A stretch of DNA of 64,000 nucleotides, from the NCBI GenBank assembly GCA_947247005.1, contig OX365949.1, positions 22,015,130 through 22,079,129 of the forward strand, given 5' to 3'. The notes under the pieces were generated by a model. It did not search any database. It worked only from the letters and a program-made list of their open reading frames with translations, and was not told where the DNA came from. The translations under genes were made by a program, and so were the position numbers. This stretch comes from Spisula solida. Taxonomy: Eukaryota; Mollusca; Bivalvia; Venerida; Mactridae. Shown in pieces: positions 13,001 through 25,962 of this stretch; the first letter of the stretch is position 1; each line of letters opens with the position of its first letter.

Positions 13001-15976
13001 AGCAATTGCATCTATACTGACATTAGAAATAGTTATAATATTATATACATGTACTATATAATGTACATTATTGGTGGTACTGGAAGCATTAACAACAGCA
13101 CCTCTGTTCCTGTGACTTCTGGAATTTCAATATGCCAAAATCACACTCGATAGTGTACCCGATGTTTAAGCAAAGGCAACGAGACAGAGAAACTGTGTTT
13201 CGGTCATGTATATACCCGGTAATGTGTTTCAATATTACGGTGGTTTCGGGTTTCGTCTAATCGCCAATAATCTATGGAGATATTGAGCTTTTAGGGTGGA
13301 AATTTCACAAATAACCTACTTCAAGTTCGTTTCACAAAATACCTCACTAAGTGAGAGAGAAGACAAATTAATTCAGCAGTGCACGTATAGACATACTCGT
13401 ATATTCAAAGTTTCAAAACAAGTAAAGATCTTCGGCGTAGATGTACATTTGTCTCTTCATACATGAAAGCCACAAACATTTGACATTCCGCTTCAGGGCA
13501 AAACATTATTATAATTTGCATTAAAGATAGATACACGAATGACTGGTCTCTGTGCAATATAGAAAGAGAAAGGGTGACAGGTCGTGTCACTTGTATTTAT
13601 TGTGTTTTCGATCTGATTCTCTGATATGTCACCGTTGTTGATGTATGTTTAGGACCGTGACTGTTTTAAGTCTTCTTTCTGAAATCTGCCTCAAACCATT
13701 ATTTCATAGTTCACTATACATGTACATGTGGTTGAATCAAACCCAAACTGTTATCTCCATGATATATAGTTATAATGAGTCATGTTGACACCAACAAACC
13801 ACATAAGTTAGAGTCTCTACATAACGCCCACCTCAATATCAGCACATTCCCTTAAAGCCGGAGATCATCGGCCAATTAGGCAGGGAAAGCCAATTCACGA
13901 CGCACTTATTCGGCTGTCAGTCGAAACACATACACGCAACAAAACATTGATCAGCGTAGTTAAATTATTGTTGCTTGTTATATGGTATTGTCTAATGGTT
14001 TGTACTGAAGTCATGATTGATTGTACCTATCTGGATGATGCTCTCCAAAATTAGAGGAAATGAAACAGAAAGTATATACATGTTTCTATCTATCTGGTAT
14101 GCATTCCGAAACTTCGAACTTACGCTGGCATCAATGTGCGATTCCTTAATCATGAGTTTACATAATTCACTATTATACAGAAAACATGCATATAAAATAT
14201 GACCATACAAAACATAACGAACATTGGCTGGATTTCATTGAAATCAAACAAGATGTTTGATGCACTTATGTTACACAACGGGATTTCATTGAAATCAAAC
14301 AAGATGTTTGATGCACTTATGTTACACAACGGGATTTCATTGAAATCAAACAAGATGTTTGATGCACTTATGTTACACAACGGGATTTCATTGAAATCAA
14401 ACAAGATGTTTGATGCACTTATGTTACACAACGGGATTTCATTGAAATCAAACAAGATGTTTGATGCACATAATACTGTATGTTCGTGTCGCACGCTTGC
14501 TTCAATATACATGTATAATCATTATCTTTATTAATTGTATCAATCTAAAAGGAGTATACCCGTATTGTGAATATATCATAATCATAAATGTTTTGTCAAT
14601 ATTGCTACAAGTTGCTTTGATACCTTTGCGTATTTGTGCATGGAGTTCGCTATGATATTGGATTTGTGGCTTCTAAAAGTATCAATGCTATGAGGAGAGC
14701 AAAACGGCAAATGAACCTGGATTATACATGCTAGATCCATGGCTTGTAGTACTTTGATTTATATTAAAATAGCACTCAGTATTGGACAGGATGACTTGTG
14801 TGGATGGTAACAAATACAACCTCTGCTTCTAATGAAGCACGTACGTGCAGCTAACATGGTAACCTCTAAATAACGGACACCTTTATAACTATTGACTTTG
14901 GACTTCTGGATTCAAGCACACGTCTGGCTGAGCATGGTAACCTCTAAATAACGGTCACCTTTATTAACCATGACGTTGTGTGTGTTTACCAACTTGCTAT
15001 TCACAAGATTGATAGTGGTATAAGTAGTGTCAACTTTTAGTAGCATGATGTGACATTTTCAAAAGTCTTCAACCGTAAGCTGCGTATTTTAATCAATTTA
15101 TACATGAAGTGTCCCTTGAAAAATCTCGTAAAAATCATCCACCGAAACCCACACTTTAAGGTTACACAGAACACACAATGCAGAGTGCAGAGAGATCTTG
15201 TTTGATCTGTACTTCAGTTCAATAGTTCAACACAAATATGTGCAACAGGGGGGCAAATTAAATAAGCTACTGTCATGGGAAACCTTGTAAAAAGTGCAAC
15301 ACGAAAATTAAAATCAAACTAGTAGAATTTGATACTTTGTAATCAATTTTATATCGATTTAATACATTGTCAACAAATTATCGCGTATAATGTTTCAACA
15401 CTACCGTTTGGTGGGTTTTTACAAAGCGTGTAAACTTATCAAACTTGACGGTCTTAAAATGTCCAATAATTGTACAAATAAAGAAGATAAACCAAGATCT
15501 AAAAATCGTGAAGATAATACTATTCGGATTTTTGTGTAAACACTTTTAAACTACCCACGAAAAGTAGCATATTTCCGTTTCTACCTCAATAAGTTTTGTG
15601 TGAAATTACTACATTTAGCTGTTTATGTTTAAAAGCGTGTGGGTTTTAAATCACCAAACGAAGCGCGACTTCATTCAAAACTTCTAAACATTTTTACTGC
15701 AAACTGTACGTGGTACATTATTTGGCTAATAAGTTACCACGCCCGGTATACAAGCGTTATTTAAGATGTAATATGATAATGCATGTATATAATAATAAAT
15801 AAATAAGGAAATGAAGTAGTTACCTTATTATTTGGAACATCATATAAGAGATATACGAACAGAACGACCTGTTCTTCATCCACTCCTAAGTCCTCTCCGT
15901 TCTTACCGGCAGAAGCGCAAAATAAAACAACCAAATAATTATTATTGGTCATATTGTTAATTTCGCTAATTTTCAT
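6819..15976 (-). CDS. ESRP: ESRP/Fusilli epithelial splicing regulator, N-terminal part (3 coding exons, incomplete)
   Basis: Three minus-strand exons (15824-15976, 11981-12124, 6819-7032) join in phase and give 170 complete codons. The product aligns in order with the N-terminus of vertebrate ESRP1/2: a strand like YLVVLFCASAG, then NDLSETVITEECKQDTGLDE, then GKSFCLATDGSNHIRQ, LHPE and YSYYDLRKEF. In the family this region is a DnaQ/exonuclease-like fold preceding three RRMs; ESRPs are nuclear RNA-binding proteins that set epithelial-type alternative splicing. No RRM exon was found, so the remaining exons should lie left of position 1 or were missed in 1-6818. Start: the ATG at 15976 lies 12 codons before the first homologous residue. 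Identity is strong by pattern; the gene model is partial. Confidence 0.85.
7033..11980 (-). other. ESRP: ESRP intron 2
   Basis: Sequence between the GTAGGA donor and the TTTCAG acceptor. No coding exon recognised on either strand. Around 11575-11660 an AACAGAACAG run next to CACTTTATTTGCATAAATTG looks like the reverse-oriented 3' end of a retroposon. The remainder shows nothing I can name. Confidence 0.55.
11981..12124 (-). CDS. ESRP: ESRP coding exon 2
   Basis: A 144-bp exon of 48 codons, acceptor TTTTTCAG and donor GTAGGA, phase 0 at both ends. It encodes VVAVQHHYCRPTPNDLSE, then a TEECKQDTGLDE stretch that matches the ESRP family's TEDCKEET region, and ends at LDHVMDE. The intron before it is about 3.7 kb and the one after it about 4.9 kb. 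Confidence 0.83.
12125..15823 (-). other. ESRP: ESRP intron 1
   Basis: Intron between exons 1 and 2, with no recognisable coding content. Its main feature is the 51-bp tandem array at 14231-14469. A direct duplication of about 25 bp (GGTAACCTCTAAATAACGG) occurs near 14859 and 14937. Confidence 0.55.
14231..14469. repeat. 51-bp tandem array, 4.7 copies
   Basis: Copies start at 14231, 14282, 14333, 14384 and 14435 and appear identical to one another, so the array is young or homogenised. Each unit holds two short inverted repeats: ATTTCATTGAAAT and ATCAAAC-AAGAT-GTTTGAT. Because 51 is a multiple of three, long repetitive open frames occur on both strands; they are not evidence of a gene. It lies inside ESRP intron 1. 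Confidence 0.95.
15824..15976 (-). CDS. ESRP: ESRP coding exon 1
   Basis: Encodes 51 codons beginning MKISEINNM and ending at LLYDVPNNK; donor GTAACT follows directly. The segment NNYLVVLFCASAGKNG corresponds to the first beta strand of the ESRP N-terminal domain, and EQVVLFVYLLYD to the first helix. The open frame runs upstream to a GTG at 15985, but 15976 is the first ATG. Ends in phase 0. Confidence 0.83.
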
Positions 15977-16379
15977 TTTTAACACTTTTTATTATGTCAC
16001 TCTTTCTCCATGTAAAAAAATAAAATGTACATTAACTGTCAGTGTGTGTAAAATGACCGTAATGAGTATACAGTAGTAGACGAAATGTTTTGTTATATCG
16101 AATCCGAACCATGTGAAATATATCCTGTGGCCTTTTACCGTCAAAATGAAACACACATTCCTATTGGTCCGTGCACTAAAACGTGGCGATGAATAGAGAG
16201 GATCGCCACGGGGGATCTAATTAGTGTCGGAGTTTTATACAGGTAAATCGTTCAGGTGAATCGGCTGACAACATAACCTCTACAAGTCATTTAAGCGTTA
16301 TTATCGCTTCTTTGATAAGACATTGTATAAATGATATGAAAATAGATAACAAATCGAGGATATTATTAGTGAAAATGTC

Positions 16380-16530
16380 ATAATGAATCAGATTTTATTT
16401 CCGGATGTAAACAATTACTACCCGATCCGATAAAAGTTTACTCCTGGAGCGTTTTTCACGTGCATGCGCGCGCAACTTAGATTTTCCCGGAAGCTGGTAA
16501 TGGCGGCAAGCTGTTGCAGAATCACCATTT
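16380..16530. promoter_or_regulatory. Candidate ESRP promoter region
   Basis: About 400-550 bp upstream of the ESRP ATG is a short CpG-containing patch in an AT-rich setting: TATTTCCGGATG and TTTTCCCGGAAGCTGG (ETS-like GGAA cores), CACGTGCATGCGCGCGC (E-box plus an NRF1-like GCATGCGC core) and AATGGCGGC (YY1-like). These are typical TATA-less promoter words. The assignment is by motif and position only; transcription could run either way. Confidence 0.35.
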
Positions 16531-19500
16531 GTTGGAAATATTGTTTCGAGAAATAAGATCAAGATGTCGCCACTATTTACATGTACGCGTGTATAAAAAC
16601 CGAGCTATTAACTACCATTGTCCCCGGCAAACAAAATCAATTACACGCGAGCGAAAATGCCAAAGCAATTTTCTGGGAATATGCTGCGAGAATTACTATG
16701 GAAATTAGTTAGAATTAGCGGAGGAGACATAAAACAACACGCAATTTAGAGAAAACTTAAAAGAAGTCAACTTGCAACTTAAGGCCTTATAGTGGATATA
16801 TACATGTATATAACTTGTGACTTATTATTATATGTTTTGCGCACAGTACAATGAAAAAAAATCAAGACGAGTAATGGTATAGATCGCCCCTGCTTAGAAC
16901 ACCTCATTGATTTAATCTTTAATTAATCAAGCCCACAATTTTGAAGCCCATTTTACCATTCTGCTTTTGATTTAACCTATAAACGTAAGACAGGCACACG
17001 TAAATGACGTTTAATTAAAATATTTTTATTGCATTGAACCGAATGAAATTGTAAATAAAACACGCAATACAGTTGCAGCTGTATACTCATAATTCTGAAA
17101 GTTTGCATGGAGTACAATTTTTCACAAGCACACATAATTTATTATATATAGTATTAAATATAGGGTGCAAATAAAATGCACGAAACAAAATCCTCTCAAC
17201 CACGCAGGGGGGGGGGGGGGGGGAAGAGACTGATGCAGCGATACATATGGCGTGATGCATGTTCAATAATTATGATGTATTTTTATTGTTATAATTATTG
17301 AGTACATATTATGACTTAGTTTTTTTGCGTGTGTACAGAATTAGTACTTACTAAACATCAATTATACATGCTTCATGTATCTATATATAACAATGTGAAC
17401 GTTACATACAGTTTGATGTTCGGTTCGGTTTCAGTCTGAATGTTTGAAGAGGCTCGTGTTTTAAAGCAGAAATGCTGAGTATCCTGTAATTAGCATGAGT
17501 TGCTTGGAACAAATGAAAACCTACGAACGAGTGGTCGACATACTTAACATGGTCATAAAATTATATAATTGAAAATGATACATAAAATATATATCAACCT
17601 ACATTAAAGAGTCACTCTTTAGCTCCTATATTGTTTGTCTTTTATTGAGGTGATTTTAAACTGAATTGAGGTGAATAAAAAGCCAAACAGTCAATATGCA
17701 TTACGGACTCGGTGTTCGCAATGTTGTCAAGTTGTGGTGGTTTTGTTACTGAAGAGGTCTCTACGTGGGAGTTAATAGTACTTTCAGCAACATATTACGG
17801 ACACATTCTAATGTATGACATAGAGCAAAAAAAAGTGAAAGACGGAAACAACAAACGGAATGTCAAAAGGCCACATTGTATTGATCAACCTTTTTCAACA
17901 GGTCAGAATATTTAATGAATACTATATTGACACTTGACAAGCTCACATTAATATAAATAGTTTATTCATTACGTTGACAATACATTAACGCAAACTTTGA
18001 TAAACCGGTGACATTTGTGAATTTATGAATGTCATTTCAAGTGCTTTTAGAATAGATCACAAGAAGTGGTTAATTTAAAAAAGTGGTAAAAATGACCCAG
18101 CCTCAGTCAATAACGACCAGGATAGAACAATTCACAATTTAGAAATGATAAAAGAAGTGCCCCCCAATGTACGCCTTCCGTCGAAAATTCCTACCGCCTA
18201 TCTATGCCACTATAAGTAAATCAACTGTAGTGTAAATATGTACATAACGTTTCATTCATACAACATAAATCGAAGTATTTGGATAACTATTGATAAAAGT
18301 TATTTGGATAGTCAGTAAATCCCTCAATACCTCCCTTATTCCTGGCCTCAGATGGTAGAAAACAAACAAGATTCGGAAGTGGACACTTAATACGAGAAGT
18401 CCTCGACAGGTATAGTAGCTAGTCGTTTAAATAGAATGATTTTACAACCCTAGAAGGCGTATGTTTTATGGTGTGTATATAATGACAGCATAAAGTATAA
18501 ATGTTTCCATAATATAAATAATGAGGGCTACCGGGTGCCATATATTAAACTAGAATGAATAAAATATGACGCATAACGAGCATAATTGATGCCGCACGCG
18601 ACAATACGGGCGTGGAATATCATACATACGGCAACAGCCTGTAGAATTCTACACGACGAGACAAAATGAATTTAGCTAATTGACAATTGGGATACTGACT
18701 AAATATGATGGATTGTTAAACCATATTTTACGGACCAGTTATCACCAGAATATCTTTATGCACGTAGCTGACAGCTGTCAAAACTTTCGTCAACAGAACT
18801 ATACAAGCAGCATAACTTCAGGATGATTTTTGGGAGATTTGACCCTTTTTAACCTAAACATTTTGGTTGAAAATTTTTACAAACGCCACGTGTTTACTAT
18901 CAATGCTATAGTCCAAACTCTTTGAAGATGATGAGCATTACTCATTACATAAAACGTGGATGTCAGTTAAATAAAAGACTATTTATGGTATCTATGCTAT
19001 CGCAAAGTTACAGCGCTGAACCCGTACATTTAATGAGCAACGATAGTCCGGAACTGAAATATGAAGTCAACGAATGATCTTTTATATTCCTAACCAAGTT
19101 TTCTTTACAAATAACGAAAGTTCGGTCCCTAAAACTAATCTTCTATAACGCATATAAACTCACTATGAAACTTCACCGTCATTAGAACATACGGCGAATC
19201 TTTGTAGGGATTTTTTCTGAAAGCACTTAATTTGTACTCCGTTTATATATTTAGTTTTATGATTATCACATTAATATATTCCACTAAGCATGCTATTAAT
19301 CCAATAAAATCCCGTTGTAATGATAACAGTTACACATTTTACACAACACATTTACACAGTACAACAATTTTGTATCAAATAGCCGGACCACTTGTTGTAT
19401 GACTCGGTAATTCGAAGCATCCTAAATCTCTAGGGATGTGATAATGTGCAGACATTAAATTTTCGTTGTTATATAATTTTCCCGCTGTGAGCTGTACGCG

Positions 19501-20929
19501 ACGTCAACAGCATAGCGATATTACATAGCGCGTGATAAACGTATAACAGGAAATATTTAAAAAGCTCGCGATTCTATCTCCCGCGAAATTACGCCAGTTT
19601 TCTTTCCAGCGAAATTCTCGCTACTCGGTAATTGATGAATCTACGGGAATTATATTCGGTCAGTTAATCATTGACGATCGACCAACGGTAATAAAAGGTT
19701 ACCACCAATTCAAACATAAGGGATTTCTAGCCCCTTACAATAGTATAAAAGTGTTGGTAATCAATTCCAGACAAGAGAGGTCAAACGGTCGTATTGATTG
19801 CTGTGATAACGTTCGGTCCATTGTTTAGGGTGCCGGGAGTTCTTGCTCCTAATTACATGAACACACAGTGTGTATGTAACTACTAGTAAATTACACTTAA
19901 TTATTGAGACCTTATTTACGATGGGTGATTCCAGTTCTGACTAAAAACTTTATAAAGCAGAGAAAGCTAGCCTGTCATCATGACACGTTGCTTCTTGTAA
20001 CTGCCACGGCAGCAATTTCTCTAGCAATTTTCTGTAACTTCATGACTTTGACTTTTCTCGATTCTGCAGAACATGTGGCTGGACTCAAGTTAGATAATTG
20101 TTTCTTTGGATTTTTTCACTAACAGAGTTGTCTCCTTTGCATATAGGTTCTATATGTCTTGGACTGATAATTCATTTATTGCGTAATAAGTAGCAAATTA
20201 ACACAATATTTTTATCTGTTTTTCTTTGCTATATTAATCATTAGACAGATACCTGCTGTAATCAGCCACATTTGATGTATTCATTGACTGGCTGCTAGAG
20301 ACAGGTAACTCTAAGTCTGTAATTAGTTAGTTTATAAATGATATATTTTGTTTAAAATACTAGTACATGTATTGGCAATTGATTTAACTTAGCATAATGT
20401 TTCCTTGGATGTGTGTAAGAACCTTTGTGTTGCAATGTGCATAGCATTGAATAACGCTGTAGGACATTTAAACTCCCCTATATACATGAGCATTTAATAT
20501 GTGTGATTATAAATTGTTACAGGTCATACCTACAAAGGGTCCAGTGTTAAAGAATTATCTATGTGAAGTGAGCCAGCAGGGTCTTACACCTGTCTATCAC
20601 TTGTATATAGAGATAGGGAGAATGTCACACAAGATTAGAGCAGATAAACACAGAAACCATGAAATTCTAAATTACTAGAGATAAAAATTAGCTTTGTTAT
20701 AATGACTGTAATGGCATTTTAAAGGTGATAAAAATGTGAAGACCAGTCTAATATTGCAGCTTTGTCATTGGTCAATTCTAGAACTTTATGTATAATCATC
20801 CAATCAGGTAAAAGCATTTTAAGACTGGTCTTCAAGTTAAAACCAGGGTATAGATAACACACTATTTATCAAACAGCTCCTGTTAAAACTAACCCTATAA
20901 TTTATACCATTTTATAAGGTCAAATGTGG
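16531..20929. other. Intergenic, no gene recognised
   Basis: AT-rich sequence with no convincing exon on either strand. It contains a G homopolymer of about 17 at 17207-17223. Nothing else is assigned. Confidence 0.5.
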
Positions 20930-21163
20930 AACAAAGGTCTGAAAACTTACTAGTATATTAATCACTCTCAACACCTCATTCCTATAGGTATTCATGGCCA
21001 AAAGGGTATGAGAGAAAAAAGCAAGCTGTTCCTTACATGCTGAGCATCTGGCAAGGGCATTACTGGTACCATTTTTATTTTGTCCGAGTATGAGGCGGCC
21101 TGGGATCGAACCCGAGACCTCGATCACTCTAAGCAGACACTCTACCACTATGCCATCGAGGTC
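20930..21163 (-). mobile_element. tRNA-derived SINE (family A)
   Basis: Read on the minus strand, the element starts near 21163 with GACCTCGATGGCATAGTGG (A-box-like TGGCATAGTGG), has an anticodon-like middle, and carries a B box GGTTCGATCCC near 21110. The body then matches the element at 44683-44890, sharing CAAGNTGTTCC/ATTCCC, CTTCTC-type and GAGGTGTTGA segments. The tRNA part is followed by unrelated sequence, so this is a SINE rather than a tRNA gene. Confidence 0.75.
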
Positions 21164-21429
21164 GATCTAATATTGTAAGTACAAATATAAAAGGGATCAA
21201 TAGAGAAAATTGTTAAAATGAAATATCATCAAATTCAGTATTTTAATGTAATGAATTATTTAACAGCTATTTTAGCCAGTAATATTATTCACATTATCTC
21301 TATGCATGTTGATTCCTATAATGTGCATCATGGAAACACATGAGAGCAATTTACATAATACCTGAAATATGCAACAGTATCCTATCAGTTAATTGATCAT
21401 AAGGCCAAAGTTTTTTATATTTATGTTCA

Positions 21430-22325
21430 CAGGAAACCTACACCTAAAACCTACACCTAAACCCTACACATAAAACCTACACCTTAAACCTACACCTAAA
21501 ACCTACACCTAAACATACACCTAAAACCTACACCCTACACATAAAACCTACACCTAAAACCCACGCCTAAAACCCTACACCTTAAACCTACACCTACACC
21601 TAAACATAAAACCTAAACCTACACGAAAAACCCACACCTAAACCTAAAACATACACCTAAAACCCACACCTAAAACCTACATCTGAAACCTACACCTAAA
21701 ACCTACACCTTAAACCTACACCTAAACCGAAAACCCACACCTAAAACCTACACATAAAACCCACACCTAAAACCTACTCCTAAAACCTACACCTAAAACC
21801 TACTCCTAAACACTACACCTAGAACCTACACTGTAAAACCTACACCTACAATGTAAAACCTACACCTAAAACCTACACTGTAAAACCTACACCTAAAACC
21901 TACACTGTAAAACTTACACCTAAAACCTACACTGTAAAACCTACACTGTAAAACCTACACCTAAAACCTACACCTACAATGTAAAACCTACACCTAAAAC
22001 CTACACCTACAATGTAAAACCTACACCTAAAACCTACACTGTAAAACCTACACCTAAAACCTACACTGTAAAACCTACACCTAAAACCTACACATACAAT
22101 GTAAAACCTACACCTAAAACCTACACTGTAAAACCTACACCTAAAACCTACTCCTAAAACCTACACCTAAAACCTACACATAAAACCCACACCTAAAACC
22201 TACTCCTAAAACCTACACCTAAAACCTACTCCTAAACACTACACCTAGAACCTACACTGTAAAACCTACACCTACAATGTAAAACCTACACCTAAAACCT
22301 ACAATGTAAAACCTAAACCTAAAGG
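21430..22325. repeat. ACCTACACCTAAA-type tandem array, about 0.9 kb
   Basis: A degenerate array of CCTACACCTAAAA words with CCTACACTGTAAAA and CCTACTCCTAAAA variants. Higher-order blocks recur: the CCTACTCCTAAACACTACACC phrase is seen near 21800 and again near 22225. On the other strand it reads TTTTAGGTGTAGG, which resembles degenerate (TTAGGG)n but contains no run of the exact telomeric hexamer. Confidence 0.92.
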
Positions 22326-23089
22326 CAAAAAATCATGTGACCTAAAGTAGTTGATGTCGTTATAACTATGGCAGTGGGAACATAATTCATAAAGAAGTCC
22401 AACACTGATTTTGATACAATGTAATATTTTATTAGATAAAAATAAGACATACATTTTATAGGCTGGAATTGTAACATCACACAGCAAGACAAATATCAAC
22501 ATTGCACAACCCTTTGGTAGAATTGATACATTATAACATATAACCCTATCATACATTATAACATATAACCAATCATACAAAACACATATTTGACAGTTGA
22601 ACGCTAAACTACAGTAACTTGTTCTTTGAGCTCCATGAGTTAAGACATTTTTAAGTTCATCCCCTAATTAATATGACAATGGTCCCTTGCATAGCATTAA
22701 ACATGTAAAACAAAAGATTGATGATGTCATAAAAAAAGTTCACAAAAATAGGTGTTCATTTTTTTCTTCCAAACATAATATTTGAATAATTATTAAATTT
22801 ATATAAACCATAATTGAGATATCATATCTTGACATCTAGCAAGCTGTTATTCGTGTTTCACTACTTAATATCCAATATGGAGTTATAGCTATGTCCTTCG
22901 AACACAGTTTGTAGTGTTGTAGCTTAAACATCATACCTAGTATAATGACAATTCATTTACAAAATTAAATGTTAAACATTGAACGACTACACAAGTTTTT
23001 ATCTCATCGACCCATACAATTTATATTCAATGGCACGATGCATGCGACAGGTTGAAAAAATCCACTTATAATATTGTTATATTTTGTTG

Positions 23090-23230
23090 TTATTCCTCTG
23101 ACTGTTTATTGTTTATGTCATACTATTTCTGTACAAATGTTTTTGCCATAGAGGCTCACAGGGAAGACTAGGCTTGTCCAACTGTGTTGCCTCTTAAAAT
23201 AAAGTCATTATTATTATTATAATAATAACA
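23090..23230 (+). mobile_element. Truncated LINE-like 3' end with (ATT)n tail
   Basis: Contains GAGGCTCACAGGGAAGACT, then CCAACTGTGTTGCCTCTTAA, then AATAAAG and an ATT microsatellite. The same block occurs at 45565-45640. Shared 3' ends finishing in a simple-repeat tail are the mark of 5'-truncated non-LTR retroposons; no reverse transcriptase is left here. Confidence 0.6.
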
Positions 23231-24279
23231 CCTACACAATAATTATGTGCATATGACACAGATGTTCCCCCACATAACTCAATCCTAGGGTAGGGTGTCA
23301 AGGACCATCAATCAATGTACACTAGGTGCTTTGGTGGACAAGGACATTATGCCACGTGTACTACTTTATCATAAAGTCTGAAGACAATCAACAATCCCAC
23401 AGTTCAAAAGATAAAAAAGAATCAAGTTCTATGAGTCAAATTCTATGAGATCAACATAATGTACATATGTATGACTTGCTTGTATTTATAGGTGCTTGTT
23501 CATTATTGATTAATGTATGGGCTAGTGATCTAGATGGTCAATATGCAGAGACTTGAATTGACTGATTGACATACAGACAGGGGTAAGCGTATGTGTCACA
23601 TCATGGTTTTGAGGGCGCAAAAAATCTATCATACATTTCACATACATACAGCAAACAGATACATTTACCGATACATCCCAACATAGGAAGATTTAAGACA
23701 TTATACAATACAGATAACATAATACAGTAAAGTTTCACTAATAAGACCATTCAAAAAGCGGATCTTAATACCAAACTGGTCCTAAAAGCTGATCTTTTAT
23801 TTTCTAAATTTAAGACATTGGGACCTTAAAATTTGTGTGATTTCAAAATAATTCAAGTGGTCTTATTACCAGCATATAACTTAATACATGAAACCTATCG
23901 GTAATATAAATAGAATTACCTCCCTTGGTTAATTAAAACAAGACTACCATACTTACCTCCCTTGATGAAAATTTCAAACTCATAAGTACATGTATATTCA
24001 CAATGAATGGGTTTAAGTAACCTACCGTTTCTTGATTTTGATTAAATGATAAGTAGCTTCTGGCTTAAAAGATATGATTCTTTGGTACAACAAATCTCTA
24101 CTTTTTCATGTCAAAAAACATTTCTTAATTGAAAACAAACAATAGACTAGAATCTATACACTTGGAGAAAGCCAACCAGTTCAAATCATCCATAAACACT
24201 TTGTTTTAAAGTAAAATCCCCCATCTCCTTTTAAAGCAAAACTTGGATGACAGTGCAGCAATTTGTTTGCTCGGGTTTA

Positions 24280-24365
24280 ATCCCGTTTCTCAATATTTTT
24301 TCAGTTTCATATGGCGGCTGATGCATCTAACCAGTTTTCCTGGTGTAGCAAGTAATCTATTTTAG
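24280..24365 (-). repeat. Dispersed repeat (CCAGGAAAACTGGTTAG family), copy 1
   Basis: On the minus strand it reads CCAGGAAAACTGGTTAGATG, then CAGCCGCCATATGAAACTG, then AGAAACGGGATTAAACCCG. Related copies lie at 29010-29060, 35636-35757, 60105-60230 and 62885-63030. Confidence 0.6.
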
Positions 24366-25200
24366 CCGAAGCTTAACCAGTGAATAAGCCAGTATAAGTA
24401 ATGACCTTGAACAGTTCAAGTGATCACAAGGTCAATAGTGACTTTAAAGTAATTTATGTGACCTTGAACTTTACTTTAGCCGATGATATATTCTAGAAAA
24501 CATTAATGAAAATTACTTCAAAATTTTAATGTCTTATCATTAGTAACAGAGGCAGGAATTAATATGGGGGGAAAAAAACAATATAATAACAATAATAATT
24601 TTTCAACAGTAAAAGGTTAAAACAGATATTAGTTAACAAAGTTCACACAAAAATATAGTATCTGGCAATAATGTACCGCTTTACTTCCACAGGAGTAAAT
24701 GGTGATAGTAGCATAACTGTATAGTCCAGAGATATTGACCTGATCCTGACCTTTGTACATGTATATATTACAAGGTTCTTGCGTTAAATATTACAATATC
24801 CACATGCAAATCATGGTTAAGCCGTTCATCGGTCCTTTAGATTTGTGCTCGTTTTACACCTCAGCAAATATTTAATACTTCTCACTTATGAAAACACAAA
24901 ACCATGGTGATATTTAGACAATTAATAAACTGTATAATTAAATTATAAATAAATTTGCTAACACAGTTTAAGAGGATCAAGTTCATATCTCCACATTATA
25001 CCAGTAGTTAACCTTGTCACTGAATGGAACACATGTTAAAGGCAAACCAATGAATATACATATTATAATGATTTCCATATCCATGGTAACACAATAGTAA
25101 TAACAAATACACATACATTTTTAACTGTAAGTTTGAAGCTGATACAAATATTCCTCAAATAAGTGAGTTAATGACCTTTGTAAAGTACAATATTCATTGA

Positions 25201-25836
25201 TATACGTGGGCAGATCCAAAAGTAATGTCACTGGTGCTGTAAAATCGTGCATAATTTAAATAAAACAACGCAATTTTACACACAGCTACGTTAATCTATT
25301 TCCAATATAATCGCCAAATTTCATAACAATGCAATTATTTGTTATTGAGATATACGTGTACATAGGAAGCCTACTTAAGGACATCGCCGCAAGCAAATGA
25401 CGTTATCGACGTCGTAAACAAATTTTGACGTTTCTTACATCATTTCCTTTCAAAGTATCGTCATTGATGTTCTATACAGCGCTGATGTCTGTTCACCCAT
25501 TTTTTAAACACATTTACATACCAGAGTCTTTATGTAGTGAGGAAAACACATTGTTACAGGCCTGTCTTGATCCAGGGTCATAGAAATACACCCATGACTC
25601 ATGAACTGTAGTTATACGCCGGCAAATTAACGTCATTTTCGTGTGCGGCGATGTGACGTCAGTGGTATATTTTGAATGTCTATATAATGCTATTTTAACA
25701 TTCAAACAATATGACACAAATGATACTAATCAGAATTTAATTACTTCACATTTTGATATAAATTTTATTGACGTACGCCAACAAATAAACTCACCAGTGG
25801 AACAGTGACATTACTTTAGGATCTACCCACGTATAT
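25201..25836. mobile_element. Degenerate mariner-type element with terminal inverted repeats
   Basis: Ends are inverted copies of about 32 bp with a few mismatches: TATACGTGGGCAGATCCAAA at 25201 and its counterpart ending at 25836, both continuing into AGTAATGTCACT. The TA at each end fits a TA target site. Inside, the minus strand at roughly 25560-25640 encodes ITTVHESWVYFYDPGSRQ, resembling the mariner transposase block around its second catalytic aspartate (DESWVY.YDPE). At about 636 bp it is half the usual mariner length, so it is a deletion derivative and not autonomous. The transposase match is by eye. Confidence 0.6.
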
Positions 25837-25962
25837 ACAGACAGGTCATGTACATGTTAAACAATAACAATAATAATATCACAGATGTTGGCAAGGAATG
25901 CATGAGTATTAACAAGAATGGTCCATAATCTCAACCATGTTAAATGATGTATAACTAAGTCA

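Larger units (their letters stand above)
22330..25200. other. Intergenic, repeats only
   Basis: No gene recognised. It includes a LINE 3' end (23090-23230) and a short dispersed repeat near 24290-24365, both listed separately. The rest is AT-rich with no assigned feature. Confidence 0.5.

Noticed and set aside
14231..14469. CRISPR-like regular repeats
   Set aside because: Units are contiguous with no unique spacers, and the DNA is animal nuclear.
14150..14534. 111- and 120-codon repetitive open frames on opposite strands
   Set aside because: Produced by the 51-bp array; opposite-strand mirror frames are expected from such units.
16514..16708. 64-codon plus-strand open frame in the putative ESRP promoter
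   Set aside because: No family resemblance and no downstream exon found; kept only as a hint that the promoter might be bidirectional.
21430..22325. True chromosome-end telomere
   Set aside because: It is internal, flanked by unique sequence on both sides, and lacks runs of the exact hexamer.
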